From: an uncultured Oscillibacter sp.
GTDB lineage: Bacteria; Bacillota; Clostridia; Oscillospirales; Oscillospiraceae
Direction of reading: 5' to 3'
NCBI GenBank assembly: GCA_947382875.1
Contig: CANDBG010000001.1
Coordinates: forward strand, 26,157-90,156
DNA: 64,000 nt
A model generated the notes under the pieces. That model was given only the letters and a program-made list of their open reading frames with translations, ran no database searches and was not told the origin of the DNA. The position numbers and the translations under genes are program-made. Positions 45,564 through 53,445 of this stretch are shown here, in pieces; position 1 is the first letter of the stretch, and the number at the start of each line of letters is the position of its first letter.

Positions 45564-45588
45564 GGCCGGGAGATTCAATCTCCCGGCC
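45564..45588. other. Hairpin after kamE with reversed polarity
   Basis: GGCCGGGAGA (45564-45573) pairs with TCTCCCGGCC (45579-45588). Seven A precede it and no T run follows on the plus strand, so the canonical terminator face is on the minus strand. For kamE mRNA it may slow transcription or protect the 3' end while allowing readthrough to the antiporter gene. Confidence 0.7.
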
Positions 45589-45724
45589 CATGTGGGATTA
45601 TTCCAATGGAATGAGGAAGGGGGAACAATACTGCATACGGAACAGTAGATGATACGCAATTTTCCCATTGCGGGAGGACTCCGGGACAAGCCCGCGGGTT
45701 CGCAAGAGAAAAGGAGGTTTCGGA

Positions 45725-47398
45725 ATGACCATTCGCGAACGATTGACAAAGAAATTCGGCATGCTGCTTTTGGTGGTTTACGCCCTGGTACCCCTGATGA
45801 CTACCGTAGCCTTTGCAGCCGAGGAAGGCCAGAGCCGGTTCTATGGAACGGCATGGTCTCTGCTTCCGCCCATTGTGGCCATCGTTCTGGCCCTGATTAC
45901 AAAAGAGGTATATTCCTCTCTGTTCATTGGTATTCTGGTCGGCTTTTTGATTCAGGCCGAATTTAACCCGATTAACGCGCTCACGACGCTGATCAATGAC
46001 TTGGCAGGCAACATCGGCGGAAACGCTGGTATTCTGATTTTCTTGGTTGTGCTTGGCTCCATGGTAGCCCTGATGATCCGTGCCGGCGGCTCCAAGGCTT
46101 ACGGCGACTGGGCCGTCGAGCATCTGAAAACCAAGAAAAGCGCCCTGTTTTCGACCTTCATTCTGGCGGCGATTCTGGGTGTGGACGACTACTTCAACAA
46201 CCTGACCACGGGCAACGTCATGCGTCCCGTGACCGACAAGCACCAGATTTCCCGTGCGAAGCTGGCGTATATGTGCGACGCCACGGCGGCGCCGATCTGC
46301 ATTATGATGCCGATTTCCTCTTGGGCGGCGGCCGTGACGGGCGTCATCAATAATGAGGAACTGGGCTTCCAGATTTTCGTCCGGGCGATTCCCTATAACT
46401 TCTACGCGATTCTGACCATTGTATTCATTCTGGTCATGATTATCCGCAACATCGACTTTGGTCCCATGAAGCTCCACGAGGACAATGCCGCCAAGGGCGA
46501 CATTTACACCACGCCGGAGCGTCCCTTTGCCAACGCCGAGGAAATGAAGTTCAACCCCAACGGCAAAGTGATCGACCTGGTCATCCCCGTGATTTTCCTG
46601 ATTGTCGGCTGCGTGGGCGGACTGATCTACGCCGGTTATCTCAACGGCGGCACGGACTTACTCACCATGTTCGCCAATACGGACGCCTTTGTCGGCCTGC
46701 CCCTCGGCTCCACCATCGCGCTGATTGTCTCTATGATTTTCTTCATGGTGCGCAAGTCCATGAAGTTCACCGAGCTGATGGACTGCCTGCCGGAAGGCTT
46801 CAAGCAGATGGTTCCGGCGATTCTGATTCTGTGCTTCGCGTGGACTATCGGCGGTGTCACGCGTTACGGCCTGGGCGCACCGGATTTCGTGGCGGGTCTT
46901 GTGGCATCCTTCGGACCGGCCCTGCGGAACATGCTGCCCGCGGTTATTTTCGTGATTGCGTGCTTCCTGGGCTTTGCGACTGGTACCTCCTGGGGCACCT
47001 TCGGCATTCTGCTGCCCATCGTGCTGGACGTGTTTACGCCTGGCGGCTTCGAGAATCTGACGGCGGAAGCGCTGAACGAGATCCCCATTCTGATGGTTGG
47101 TATTGGCGCGACTTTGGGCGGCGCGGTCTGCGGCGACCACTGTTCTCCGATTTCGGATACAACGATTATGGCGTCTTCCGGCTCGCAGTGCTACCACCTG
47201 AACCACGTAGTAACGCAAATGCCGTATGCCTTGACGGTGGCGGCGATTTCGTTTGTAAACTACGTACTGACCGGTATTCTGATTAACTTCGTACCGGAGA
47301 TTGTCTGCCTGCTGATTGCCATTGCCTCGACAATTGTGACCTTGCTGGTTATTGAAAAGATCGTTGGGAGGCGGCCGTCTGCGGCAAAAGTAAAGTAA
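45725..47398 (+). CDS. NhaC-family Na+/H+ antiporter
   Basis: 557 residues with about 12 membrane segments and an N-terminal signal-like segment ('MLLLVVYALVPLMTTVAFAA'). NhaC/YqkI-type features: 'LGVDDYFNNLTTGNVMRPV' and 'GATLGGAVCGDHCSPISDTTI'. Antiporters of this kind accompany lysine fermentation genes elsewhere and may exchange sodium, protons or possibly amino acids. AAGGAGG precedes ATG 45725; 185 bases after kamE with a partial hairpin between. Confidence 0.9.
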   Translation: MTIRERLTKKFGMLLLVVYALVPLMTTVAFAAEEGQSRFYGTAWSLLPPIVAIVLALITKEVYSSLFIGILVGFLIQAEFNPINALTTLINDLAGNIGGNAGILIFLVVLGSMVALMIRAGGSKAYGDWAVEHLKTKKSALFSTFILAAILGVDDYFNNLTTGNVMRPVTDKHQISRAKLAYMCDATAAPICIMMPISSWAAAVTGVINNEELGFQIFVRAIPYNFYAILTIVFILVMIIRNIDFGPMKLHEDNAAKGDIYTTPERPFANAEEMKFNPNGKVIDLVIPVIFLIVGCVGGLIYAGYLNGGTDLLTMFANTDAFVGLPLGSTIALIVSMIFFMVRKSMKFTELMDCLPEGFKQMVPAILILCFAWTIGGVTRYGLGAPDFVAGLVASFGPALRNMLPAVIFVIACFLGFATGTSWGTFGILLPIVLDVFTPGGFENLTAEALNEIPILMVGIGATLGGAVCGDHCSPISDTTIMASSGSQCYHLNHVVTQMPYALTVAAISFVNYVLTGILINFVPEIVCLLIAIASTIVTLLVIEKIVGRRPSAAKVK

Positions 47399-47414
47399 CG
47401 GTTTTTTCTGGGTA

Positions 47415-47450
47415 CTTCCGCTCCGCTCGTTTGGGCGGGGCGGAAGCCTC
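47415..47450 (+). terminator. Terminator after the antiporter
   Basis: 14-position stem 47415-47428 with 47433-47446 with two G-T pairs and a short CTCTTTAT tail. Confidence 0.65.
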
Positions 47451-47451
47451 T

Positions 47452-47589
47452 TTATCCCTGTTTTTTCGTCAGGAGACGGAAGGCATTCCAGGGGCTGCCG
47501 GACCAATAGAGACGCTTTTCCGCTGCGGATACGCCGGCGAATTTGGAGAGAGCCTGGTTGTTCATCTTGAAATCATAAATCTTTTTCAT
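47452..47589 (-). CDS. Small 45-residue protein
   Basis: MKKIYDFKMNNQALSKFAG..., basic and soluble, not recognised. AAAGGGG lies upstream of the ATG, and a minus-strand promoter (TTGTGT, 17 bases, TATACT; 47649-47621) points at it. It is divergent from the LysR gene and shares its control region, which in LysR systems is where the regulated target often sits. Too short to be sure it is translated. Confidence 0.45.
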   Translation of the reverse strand: MKKIYDFKMNNQALSKFAGVSAAEKRLYWSGSPWNAFRLLTKKQG

Positions 47590-47621
47590 GGTAAAAACCC
47601 CTTTCTTAATTTCTGATTTCA

Positions 47622-47689
47622 GTATAGCGCGTTTCAAGCAATTACACAAGCGAATAATTTTTATGTTATCCATGCGAAAAAGGAATGTA
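47622..47689. promoter_or_regulatory. Shared control block, copy 1 (lysR side)
   Basis: 68 bases matching 49648-49715 at 59 positions without gaps. It holds a minus-strand promoter TTGTGT-17-TATACT and an AT-rich near-palindrome around TTACACAAGC...TTTTTATGTTATCC. The LysR start codon follows at 47692, with AAGGA inside the block as its ribosome site. Confidence 0.8.
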
Positions 47690-47691
47690 TC

Positions 47692-48591
47692 ATGAACACG
47701 ACAAAATGTCACATTTTTCTGAAAGCGGTGGAACTGGGGAGCATCACGCGGGCGGCGGAGGAAATGGGCTACACCCAATCCGCGGTAAGCCGTTCGATTG
47801 CGGACCTGGAACGGGAATGGAACGTAACGCTGTTAACCCGCAACAAGGACGGCGTGATTCTGAGCGCCCAGGGGGAATCACTGCTGCCCCACATCCAGGC
47901 GCTGTGCAACGCCGAGCGGACACTGGAGACGCAGGTTTCAAGCCTCCACGGACTGAACCGCGGCCTTCTGCGGGTAGGCACGTTCACGAGCGTGTCGATT
48001 CACTGGCTTCCGGGAATCATGAAGGAATTCATGGACCGCTATCCAGGCATCCAGTTTGAGCTGGTCAGCAAATGGGAATTCCGGGAAGTGGAGGAGCTGG
48101 TACGCCGCGGGCATCTGGACTGCGGGTTTCTGGCCCTGCCGACGGGGGAATCACTGGAAGCGTCGTTTCTGCGGCAGGACCGGCTTTTAGCGGTGCTGCC
48201 TTGCAGCCATCCGCTGGCGGACGCGCCGTACTATCCGCTGTCTCGCTTCACGCAGGATACATTCATTCTGATACAGGAGCAATGGGACATGGAGATCACC
48301 CGCATTTTTCAGGAGGAAGGGGTGCGGCCGAATATCCGGTACACCCTCAGCGACGACTTTGCGATTCTGGCCATGGTCGAACAGGGCTTGGGGGTAAGCA
48401 TTTTATCTGAGATGGTCATACGGAGCAGCAGCCGGCAGGTAGCGGCGCTGCCGCTGGAGCGCCCGCGGTTTCGGGAAATCGGTTTTGCCGTGCGGCGCGG
48501 CGAGGCGCTTCCGCCTCTGACGCAGCGTTTCCGAGATTTTGTACTGGAATGGCTCACGGCGCATCCGGCGTTTGCGGAGGGGACAAAATAA
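47692..48591 (+). CDS. LysR-family transcriptional regulator
   Basis: 299 residues. N-terminal winged helix (about 1-60: 'SITRAAEEMGYTQSAVSRSIADLE'), then a periplasmic-binding-like effector domain. Its control region is copied in front of lysO, so it very likely regulates the exporter and itself; lysine is the obvious candidate ligand given the region. Confidence 0.92.
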   Translation: MNTTKCHIFLKAVELGSITRAAEEMGYTQSAVSRSIADLEREWNVTLLTRNKDGVILSAQGESLLPHIQALCNAERTLETQVSSLHGLNRGLLRVGTFTSVSIHWLPGIMKEFMDRYPGIQFELVSKWEFREVEELVRRGHLDCGFLALPTGESLEASFLRQDRLLAVLPCSHPLADAPYYPLSRFTQDTFILIQEQWDMEITRIFQEEGVRPNIRYTLSDDFAILAMVEQGLGVSILSEMVIRSSSRQVAALPLERPRFREIGFAVRRGEALPPLTQRFRDFVLEWLTAHPAFAEGTK

Positions 48592-48598
48592 GGCAGGA

Positions 48599-48630
48599 AA
48601 AACGCGGCTGGTTTGAACCAACCGCGTTTT
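48599..48630. terminator. Bidirectional terminator lysR / lysO
   Basis: AAAACGCGG (48599-48607) plus TGGTT pair with AACCA plus CCGCGTTTT (48622-48630) between the convergent genes, with a one-base interruption on each side. Confidence 0.85.
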
Positions 48631-48645
48631 GGTATGTAAGCGCGC

Positions 48646-49614
48646 TCACAGAGCGACAATTCCGGAGACCATCACCGGAACGGCCAGGGAAAGGAGCACG
48701 CCGCTGGTAAAGGAATAAATGGTAATGCGTTCATGTGTCGCGCCGACAACCACCGGAAGAACGGTATCCATGGCGGCGGCCCCTGGCAGGGCAACGCATT
48801 CCACATAACCAACATATTTCGCGACGAGAGGAATTGCGAGAATCGCAAATATTTCGCGCATCACGTTTGCGAGGAAGCAGACGGCGGAAACAGGAAGGGA
48901 ATAGGGAGCAAGCAAGGTCGGGGCGAGGGAGTACCAGCCAAAGCCCGCCGAAACGGCGGCGGCGTCTTTCGGCCCGAGACTCAATGCAAATCCCACCAGC
49001 GCGGCGGCGGCGATGGACCCGACGCCCACCGCCAGAGGCACAAGCAAAACCTTGAGCCCGGCGGTTTTGATATCGGAAAGGATGGTTCCCTGACGTCCCA
49101 TGTCCGTGCCGACGAGGAACAGGAGCAGATACAAACCGAAATCAATGACGGTACCGCAATATTGCACAACGGCGTCAGGGACAACGAAGTAACCCGCCAG
49201 CATTCCCAGTACGACCGCGCAGACAATCCATTTGGTCAGGGAGTTATCGGCCTTTTGGGAATCGTCATGAGCGGTTTCCGCGTCCGCGCCGCTGCCGCGG
49301 GGAAGCCCGAAGCGGTCGAGCTTCAGGATGAAGCGCCGCAGGAGAGTCAGCGCAAAAACAGAGCCAATCATAGCCGCGGCGGTAATGACAAAAGCGGACA
49401 GTCCGATTTGTCCCAGGGAGGCAATCACTTCGTCGTCAGCCCCGAGCTTGACGCCCAGGGAAACAATCAGGATCATCAGCGCCGCGAGCTGGAGCCTGCC
49501 GAGCCAGGGGAGGGGGCGGTCCCGTACAGCGGGGCGGGACCCGACAAACGCGCCGACTGCAACCGCAGCGGTATAACCGATCAAGCTAACAAGAGTGCCG
49601 AGAGCGGCCTGCAT
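48646..49614 (-). CDS. lysO: LysO-family lysine exporter
   Basis: 322 residues, about eight or more hydrophobic segments, Lys_export family (LysO/YbjE). Features: 'LMILIVSLGVKLGADDEVI' and 'LFLVGTDMGRQG' in the first and second halves, and 'GFGWYSLAPTLLAPY'. It exports L-lysine and toxic analogues. Promoter on the minus strand is in the duplicated block 49648-49715. A lysine exporter beside a lysine catabolic operon suggests overflow control. Confidence 0.9.
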   Translation of the reverse strand: MQAALGTLVSLIGYTAAVAVGAFVGSRPAVRDRPLPWLGRLQLAALMILIVSLGVKLGADDEVIASLGQIGLSAFVITAAAMIGSVFALTLLRRFILKLDRFGLPRGSGADAETAHDDSQKADNSLTKWIVCAVVLGMLAGYFVVPDAVVQYCGTVIDFGLYLLLFLVGTDMGRQGTILSDIKTAGLKVLLVPLAVGVGSIAAAALVGFALSLGPKDAAAVSAGFGWYSLAPTLLAPYSLPVSAVCFLANVMREIFAILAIPLVAKYVGYVECVALPGAAAMDTVLPVVVGATHERITIYSFTSGVLLSLAVPVMVSGIVAL

Positions 49615-49647
49615 AAAAATCCATCCATTCCATAAGTATTTCCAATA

Positions 49648-49715
49648 GTATAGCGTGTTTTAAAGAATTACACAAGCAAATGATTTTTATGTTATCCATG
49701 TAAAAAAGGAATGCA
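49648..49715. promoter_or_regulatory. Shared control block, copy 2 (lysO side)
   Basis: Same 68-base block as 47622-47689 (59 of 68 identical). The minus-strand promoter TTGTGT (49675-49670), 17-base spacer, TATACT (49652-49647) drives lysO. The plus-strand side keeps the ribosome-site-like AAAAAAGGA but no regulator gene follows. Confidence 0.8.
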
Positions 49716-49747
49716 CCGTAAATCCAATAAAAGGTTCCCTTGAGGCG

Positions 49748-50167
49748 TTACAAGGCTTTGCATAAGAACAATTCCGCAGGCTGCTCGAAACCCTGAACAG
49801 CAAGAATCAATCCTCCGCAATCCTGATAGCCTAATTTTCTGTAAAAGTGCTGCGCATCTTCATCTGTGCGCGTAGTAGTCATAATCATACCATAGCCCTG
49901 CCTGCGCATATCCGTTTCCCAATATTCCATCAACATTTTTCCAAAGCCCCTTTTTTGTGAGCATGGATCTATAAAAATCAATGTGCAGAATGGCGTATTG
50001 TCCCAGAATAAATTGTATCTCAAAATGCCTTTCGGAATACCGTCCTCCAAGAGCACATAGGCGCGTAAATCCCGGATTTTCTTATCAAATTCCGCCTCTG
50101 GTAAATGACGGTCCAAGCGGTACCAGAAATCTTGATCTAAACGTTCTGCGTAGCGAATTTGAATCAT
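49748..50167 (-). CDS. GNAT-family N-acetyltransferase
   Basis: 139 residues, one GNAT domain: acetyl-CoA loop 'CSQKRGFGKMLMEYWE' (about 70-85) and the C-terminal 'AQHFYRKLGYQDCGG'. The acceptor is unknown. ATG 50167 follows GAGG; the longer frame crosses into the next gene and is rejected. Downstream of the CLC gene on the same strand, 29 bases apart. Confidence 0.86.
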   Translation of the reverse strand: MIQIRYAERLDQDFWYRLDRHLPEAEFDKKIRDLRAYVLLEDGIPKGILRYNLFWDNTPFCTLIFIDPCSQKRGFGKMLMEYWETDMRRQGYGMIMTTTRTDEDAQHFYRKLGYQDCGGLILAVQGFEQPAELFLCKAL

Positions 50168-50196
50168 GTTCCACCTCAAGAACGATCCCCCGGCGG

Positions 50197-51489
50197 TCAC
50201 TTCACCGCGGTTTCTTTCGATTCGTCCGGCGTTTGGGCGCCGAACGACGCTTTCAGCTTTGAGTAAAGGATATCCTGACTGGAATAGAGACTGCTGTATC
50301 CCGACAGCATATAGCTCATACCGCAGGCGAGGGCGAAATAAAGAAGGCCATCGCCGCCGAAGAGTTCCACCGCCAAAAAGATAGAAGCCAGGGGACAGTT
50401 TGTTGCGCCGCAGAAAACGGAGATCAGGCCCAGCGCGGCGGCAAAGCCGGAAGGAATCCCCAGCAGCGGCCCAACGACACACCCAAAAGTTGCGCCGACA
50501 AAAAACGACGGCACAACTTCCCCGCCCTTAAAGCCCGCGCCCAGCGTAATTGCGGTAAAGAGGAGCTTGAGCAGGAATGCCGCCGGATGAGCGGTTCCCT
50601 GTTCCACGGCAGCGGCAATGAGGTCCATACCGGCGCCATTGTAATCCGTCGTGTCCAGGAGGGCCGTCAGGAGGACCACCGCAGCGCCTCCGGCCGCAGC
50701 GCGAATCCAGGGGTTCGGGAGATTCCTGGCGAACTGGTACACGGAAAAATGGATGGTTTCACAGAAGACCACCGACAGGATCGCGCACAGCGCGGCCAGA
50801 ACCGTGACAACAACGAGCATATGTGTGGAAAGCTCTGGAATCTGTACCGAAAAATGTACTGGAATAACCCCCATATGTTCCGCCACGCCCAGAGAGGTCA
50901 GGGAGGCGGCAAGACAGGGAATCAGCGCAGCATGCTGGATATTGCCGACACTGATGACGCCAATCGAAAAAACAGCGGCAGCGACGGGCGTGCCAAACAG
51001 CGCGGTAAAAAAGGCGGCCATGCCGGCCATGGTAGAGGTGCGCAAATCGGCGTCGTCCAGACGGATGAGCCTTCCGGCGTGATACCCGAGGGTACCGCCC
51101 ATTTGCAGAGCCGCGCCTTCGCGTCCGGCGGAGCCGCCGAAGAGGTGGGTTAATATGGTGCCGAAAAAGATGGACGGCAAAAGAAAAAACGCCACAGGTT
51201 TTCCCTGCCGGATGGAGTCAAAAATATTGTTGGTGCCCTGGCCTTCGGTGTGGGCCAGCTTATAGAGCGCAACGATGAGCAGTCCCCCCAGCGGCAGAAG
51301 CCAGATCAGCCAGGGATATTCGCCCCGGAGGGCGGTTGCATAGTCCACGCCATGGTGGAACCAGGAGCCAAGCACCCCGCAGAGCAATCCTACCACAATG
51401 GCCAGAAGCAGCCATTTCCCAAACGCGAGCACATAAGCGACGGCCTCTTTCAGCCGGGAGCGAAGTAAGCTGGAAAACTTGTCATCCAT
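50197..51489 (-). CDS. CLC-family channel/antiporter, probably fluoride type
   Basis: 430 residues, ten or more membrane helices, CLC family. The gating Glu is in 'GGSAGREGAALQMGG', and a later motif reads 'AGFKGGEVVPSFFVGATFG'. The 'FKGGEV' and 'GREG(A/T/V)xxQMG' forms are those I associate with the fluoride/proton CLC group rather than chloride transporters; this is a judgement from memory. ATG 51489 follows AGGAGG by 8 bases. It would protect against fluoride or move halides. Confidence 0.85.
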   Translation of the reverse strand: MDDKFSSLLRSRLKEAVAYVLAFGKWLLLAIVVGLLCGVLGSWFHHGVDYATALRGEYPWLIWLLPLGGLLIVALYKLAHTEGQGTNNIFDSIRQGKPVAFFLLPSIFFGTILTHLFGGSAGREGAALQMGGTLGYHAGRLIRLDDADLRTSTMAGMAAFFTALFGTPVAAAVFSIGVISVGNIQHAALIPCLAASLTSLGVAEHMGVIPVHFSVQIPELSTHMLVVVTVLAALCAILSVVFCETIHFSVYQFARNLPNPWIRAAAGGAAVVLLTALLDTTDYNGAGMDLIAAAVEQGTAHPAAFLLKLLFTAITLGAGFKGGEVVPSFFVGATFGCVVGPLLGIPSGFAAALGLISVFCGATNCPLASIFLAVELFGGDGLLYFALACGMSYMLSGYSSLYSSQDILYSKLKASFGAQTPDESKETAVK

Positions 51490-51550
51490 GGGTGTAGCCT
51501 CCTCAGGAAGCCGGGTTGCCCTGGTTTCCATGCGAAATCATTCACCCATT

Positions 51551-51579
51551 AGTATAGAGGAATTTCCGCCGGATTACAA
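51551..51579 (-). promoter_or_regulatory. Promoter of the CLC gene
   Basis: Minus strand TTGTAA (51579-51574), 17-base spacer, TATACT (51556-51551), about 60 bases before the start codon. Confidence 0.8.
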
Positions 51580-51668
51580 CCGTTAAGAACTTGTTAAAAT
51601 CTCAAAATTTTCGCGTTTATTTTTGGCAGCGGGAATTCCGTTTTTTGGCGATTCGGTTTTACGGGGGT

Positions 51669-51703
51669 GCAGGGGCGGGCCTGTGTGTCCGCCTGTCCCT
51701 TTC
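51669..51703 (+). repeat. GC-rich repeat unit, copy A
   Basis: AGGGGCGGGCCTGTGTGTCC continuing into GCCTGTCCCTTTC; an inverted, 2-base shorter copy lies at 52456-52490 on the other side of the Crp/Fnr gene, and a related hairpin at 14683-14710. Such short GC-rich units look dispersed in the genome. Confidence 0.6.
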
Positions 51704-51730
51704 GACTGCCATTCCCCCTGTTAATCCGGT

Positions 51731-51759
51731 TTGACAGACAACGGCAATTGCGGTATACT
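51731..51759 (+). promoter_or_regulatory. Promoter of the Crp/Fnr gene
   Basis: TTGACA (51731-51736), 17-base spacer, TATACT (51754-51759), 26 bases before the start. Confidence 0.9.
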
Positions 51760-51784
51760 AACCGAACAAAAAGGGGGCTTCAAA

Positions 51785-52444
51785 ATGGAATTTACCGATT
51801 ATTTTCCGGTTTGGACGCGGCTGACTCCGGAACAGCAGCGGAAGCTAACCGCAGCGGTAACAAAAAAGCAGTTCCCGAAGGGTTCCGTTGCCCACCGGGG
51901 GAGCCTGGATTGTACCGGCCTCCTGCTGGTGGAATCCGGACAGCTCCGGGTTTACATCCTCTCGGACGAGGGGCGGGAAATTACCCTCTATCGTCTCTTT
52001 GCAAGGGATATGTGTCTGTTTTCCGCGGCCTGTATGATGCGGGATATCCAGTTTGAAATTACCGTGGAGGCGGAACGGGATACCACCGCCTGGATGATTC
52101 CGCCGGAGACTTACAAGGAGCTCATGGAGGCGTCCGCCGCCGTTGCCAATTATACCAATGAAATGATGAGCAGTCGTTTTTCGGAAGTCATGTGGCTGCT
52201 GGAGCAAATCATGTGGCGGAGCTTTGACAAGCGTCTGGCGGACTTCCTCCTCCAGGAGAGCGTTCTGGAAGAAAACGCCGTGCTGAATCTCACCCATGAA
52301 CGGATCGCAAACCACCTGGGTACTGCGCGGGAAGTGGTGACGCGTATGCTGCGCTATTTCCAGAGCGAAGGCATGGTAAAGCTCTCGCGCGGGAGCGTGG
52401 AGCTGACGGACCCGAAGCGTCTGGAAGCCCTGCGCGCCACATAG
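51785..52444 (+). CDS. Crp/Fnr-family transcriptional regulator
   Basis: 219 residues. Cyclic-nucleotide-binding-like beta barrel (about 10-120) and a C-terminal HTH_CRP domain with 'LTHERIANHLGTAREVVTRMLRYFQSEGMVKLSRG'. Only scattered cysteines are present at the N-terminus, not the Fnr iron-sulfur cluster set, so the signal is uncertain. GGGGG lies upstream of ATG 51785. The facing thioredoxin gene hints at redox control. Confidence 0.92.
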   Translation: MEFTDYFPVWTRLTPEQQRKLTAAVTKKQFPKGSVAHRGSLDCTGLLLVESGQLRVYILSDEGREITLYRLFARDMCLFSAACMMRDIQFEITVEAERDTTAWMIPPETYKELMEASAAVANYTNEMMSSRFSEVMWLLEQIMWRSFDKRLADFLLQESVLEENAVLNLTHERIANHLGTAREVVTRMLRYFQSEGMVKLSRGSVELTDPKRLEALRAT

Positions 52445-52455
52445 GGGCATTCACG

Positions 52456-52490
52456 GAAAAGGGACGGACGCACAGGTCCGCCCCTACGGG
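52456..52490 (-). repeat. GC-rich repeat unit, copy B (inverted)
   Basis: Reverse complement of copy A with a 2-base gap and a few changes; it forms a hairpin by itself (GGACGGAC / GTCCGCCCC) and may serve as terminator for the convergent Crp/Fnr and thioredoxin genes. Confidence 0.6.
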
Positions 52491-52496
52491 TTCCGT

Positions 52497-52802
52497 TTAC
52501 AGCAAAGACAGAATGTCCGCCTTTGGTCTTGCGCCCACCGCCTGTTGGACGATCTTTCCGTTTTTGACGACCATCAGCGTAGGAATGCTCGTAATACTGA
52601 ACCGGGCCGCCAGCTCCGGCTGTTCGTCGACGTTGATTTTTGCGACTTTGATGTCAGACCGTTCCCGGGCGATTTCCTCAAGCAAGGGTCCCACCATCCG
52701 GCAGGGACCGCACCATTCCGCCCAGAAATCCAGCAGCACCGTCTGGGCGCTTTGCAGAACTTCCAGTTCAAACGTTTCTTTTGTAATGTGTAAAACCGAC
52801 AT
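52497..52802 (-). CDS. trxA: Thioredoxin
   Basis: 101 residues, thioredoxin fold with active site 'WAEWCGPCRM' (Cys about 28 and 31) and cis-Pro in 'ITSIPTLMVV'. Reduces protein disulfides in the cytoplasm. ATG 52802 follows AGGAGG by 8 bases; the upstream ATG at 52850 is not supported. Confidence 0.95.
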   Translation of the reverse strand: MSVLHITKETFELEVLQSAQTVLLDFWAEWCGPCRMVGPLLEEIARERSDIKVAKINVDEQPELAARFSITSIPTLMVVKNGKIVQQAVGARPKADILSLL

Positions 52803-53050
52803 ATCCAATTCCTCCTGATTGTTTTTTGGATGACAGCGATAGCATAACACCTCCGCCGGAAGAATACCGTGATAAAATCACCAACCATCGTAAAGCCGTT
52901 GAACGCTATATCTTGTGCCATATGGCCGGAATTCCGAGCTAATCTTGTGCATAGGTTGTGACGGAACGGCTTTCGGTCTTTTTTCGTTGTTAAAGGAATG
53001 ATAAAAAGTTGTAAAATGTTTCTTTTGCAACTTCACTTGCAGGGAAGTTA
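52803..53050. other. Gap between thioredoxin and pilus-locus promoter
   Basis: No gene supported; the minus-strand frame 52878-53225 crosses the promoter and hairpins of the next locus and is judged chance. I see no further site except a possible thioredoxin promoter region. Confidence 0.4.
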
Positions 53051-53059
53051 TGCTATAAT
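53051..53059 (+). promoter_or_regulatory. Extended -10 promoter of the pilus locus
   Basis: TGCTATAAT, a complete extended -10 element. No good -35 box at 16-18 bases; TTGCAA lies too far upstream (53025). Start of a leader of roughly 380 bases. Confidence 0.7.
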
Positions 53060-53174
53060 GAACAAAAATGCAGGGAAAGGTTCCTTTGTCGAAAAGCGTC
53101 GGAAAAAATGTGACGGAGGACACAAAATTACCCTTGCAATTTATAGGAATTATGGTAAACTTGATGTGGCAGCC

Positions 53175-53426
53175 CTTTCGGCGGCGTTCGCCGGGAGGTA
53201 TGCAGGTCCCACGTCTGCCATACAATTCGGATTACGCTCCGCATGACGGCCCAGGGAATCCTCCTTGCGCGGTCATGCGGCGAACCCCAAATGGCCGGTT
53301 ATATATAACCGGCTGTGTGCGTGTTTACACGCACACAATCCCTTTGTGGAAAACTGCGCCCTCCGGCGCAATCGTTTACTGCATCCAAACTTTTTGCCGC
53401 TCCATTCCGTCTGCGAAACGGAATGG
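53175..53426 (+). ncRNA. Highly structured leader with consecutive hairpins
   Basis: Stems in order: GTATG-CAG (53198-53205) with CTG-C-CATAC (53215-53223); CCGCATGAC (53239-53247) with GTCATGCGG (53272-53280), perfect; a perfect 20-base palindrome 53294-53313; GTGTGCGTGT (53315-53324) with ACACGCACAC (53327-53336), perfect; TGCGCC (53355-53360) with GGCGCA (53365-53370); CCATTCCGT (53402-53410) with ACGGAATGG (53418-53426), perfect. A smaller GGCG/CGCC hairpin lies at about 53181. It lies between an extended -10 promoter and the first gene of the pilus locus. It matches no riboswitch class I can recall. Confidence 0.6.
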
Positions 53427-53445
53427 TATGAGGAGAAGGAGCGCG

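Noticed and set aside
51490-51600. Fluoride riboswitch before the CLC gene
   Set aside because: On the minus strand pieces such as GGTGAATGATTTCGC look similar to the crcB motif, but the late conserved CTGATG...CTCC part does not fit.
53066-53200. c-di-GMP riboswitch in the pilus leader
   Set aside because: I looked for the GEMM core and tetraloop receptor pattern and did not find it; only 'AAACTTGATG' is faintly similar.
52878-53225. 115-residue minus-strand frame
   Set aside because: It covers the extended -10 promoter and first hairpins of the pilus leader and shows no protein-like features.
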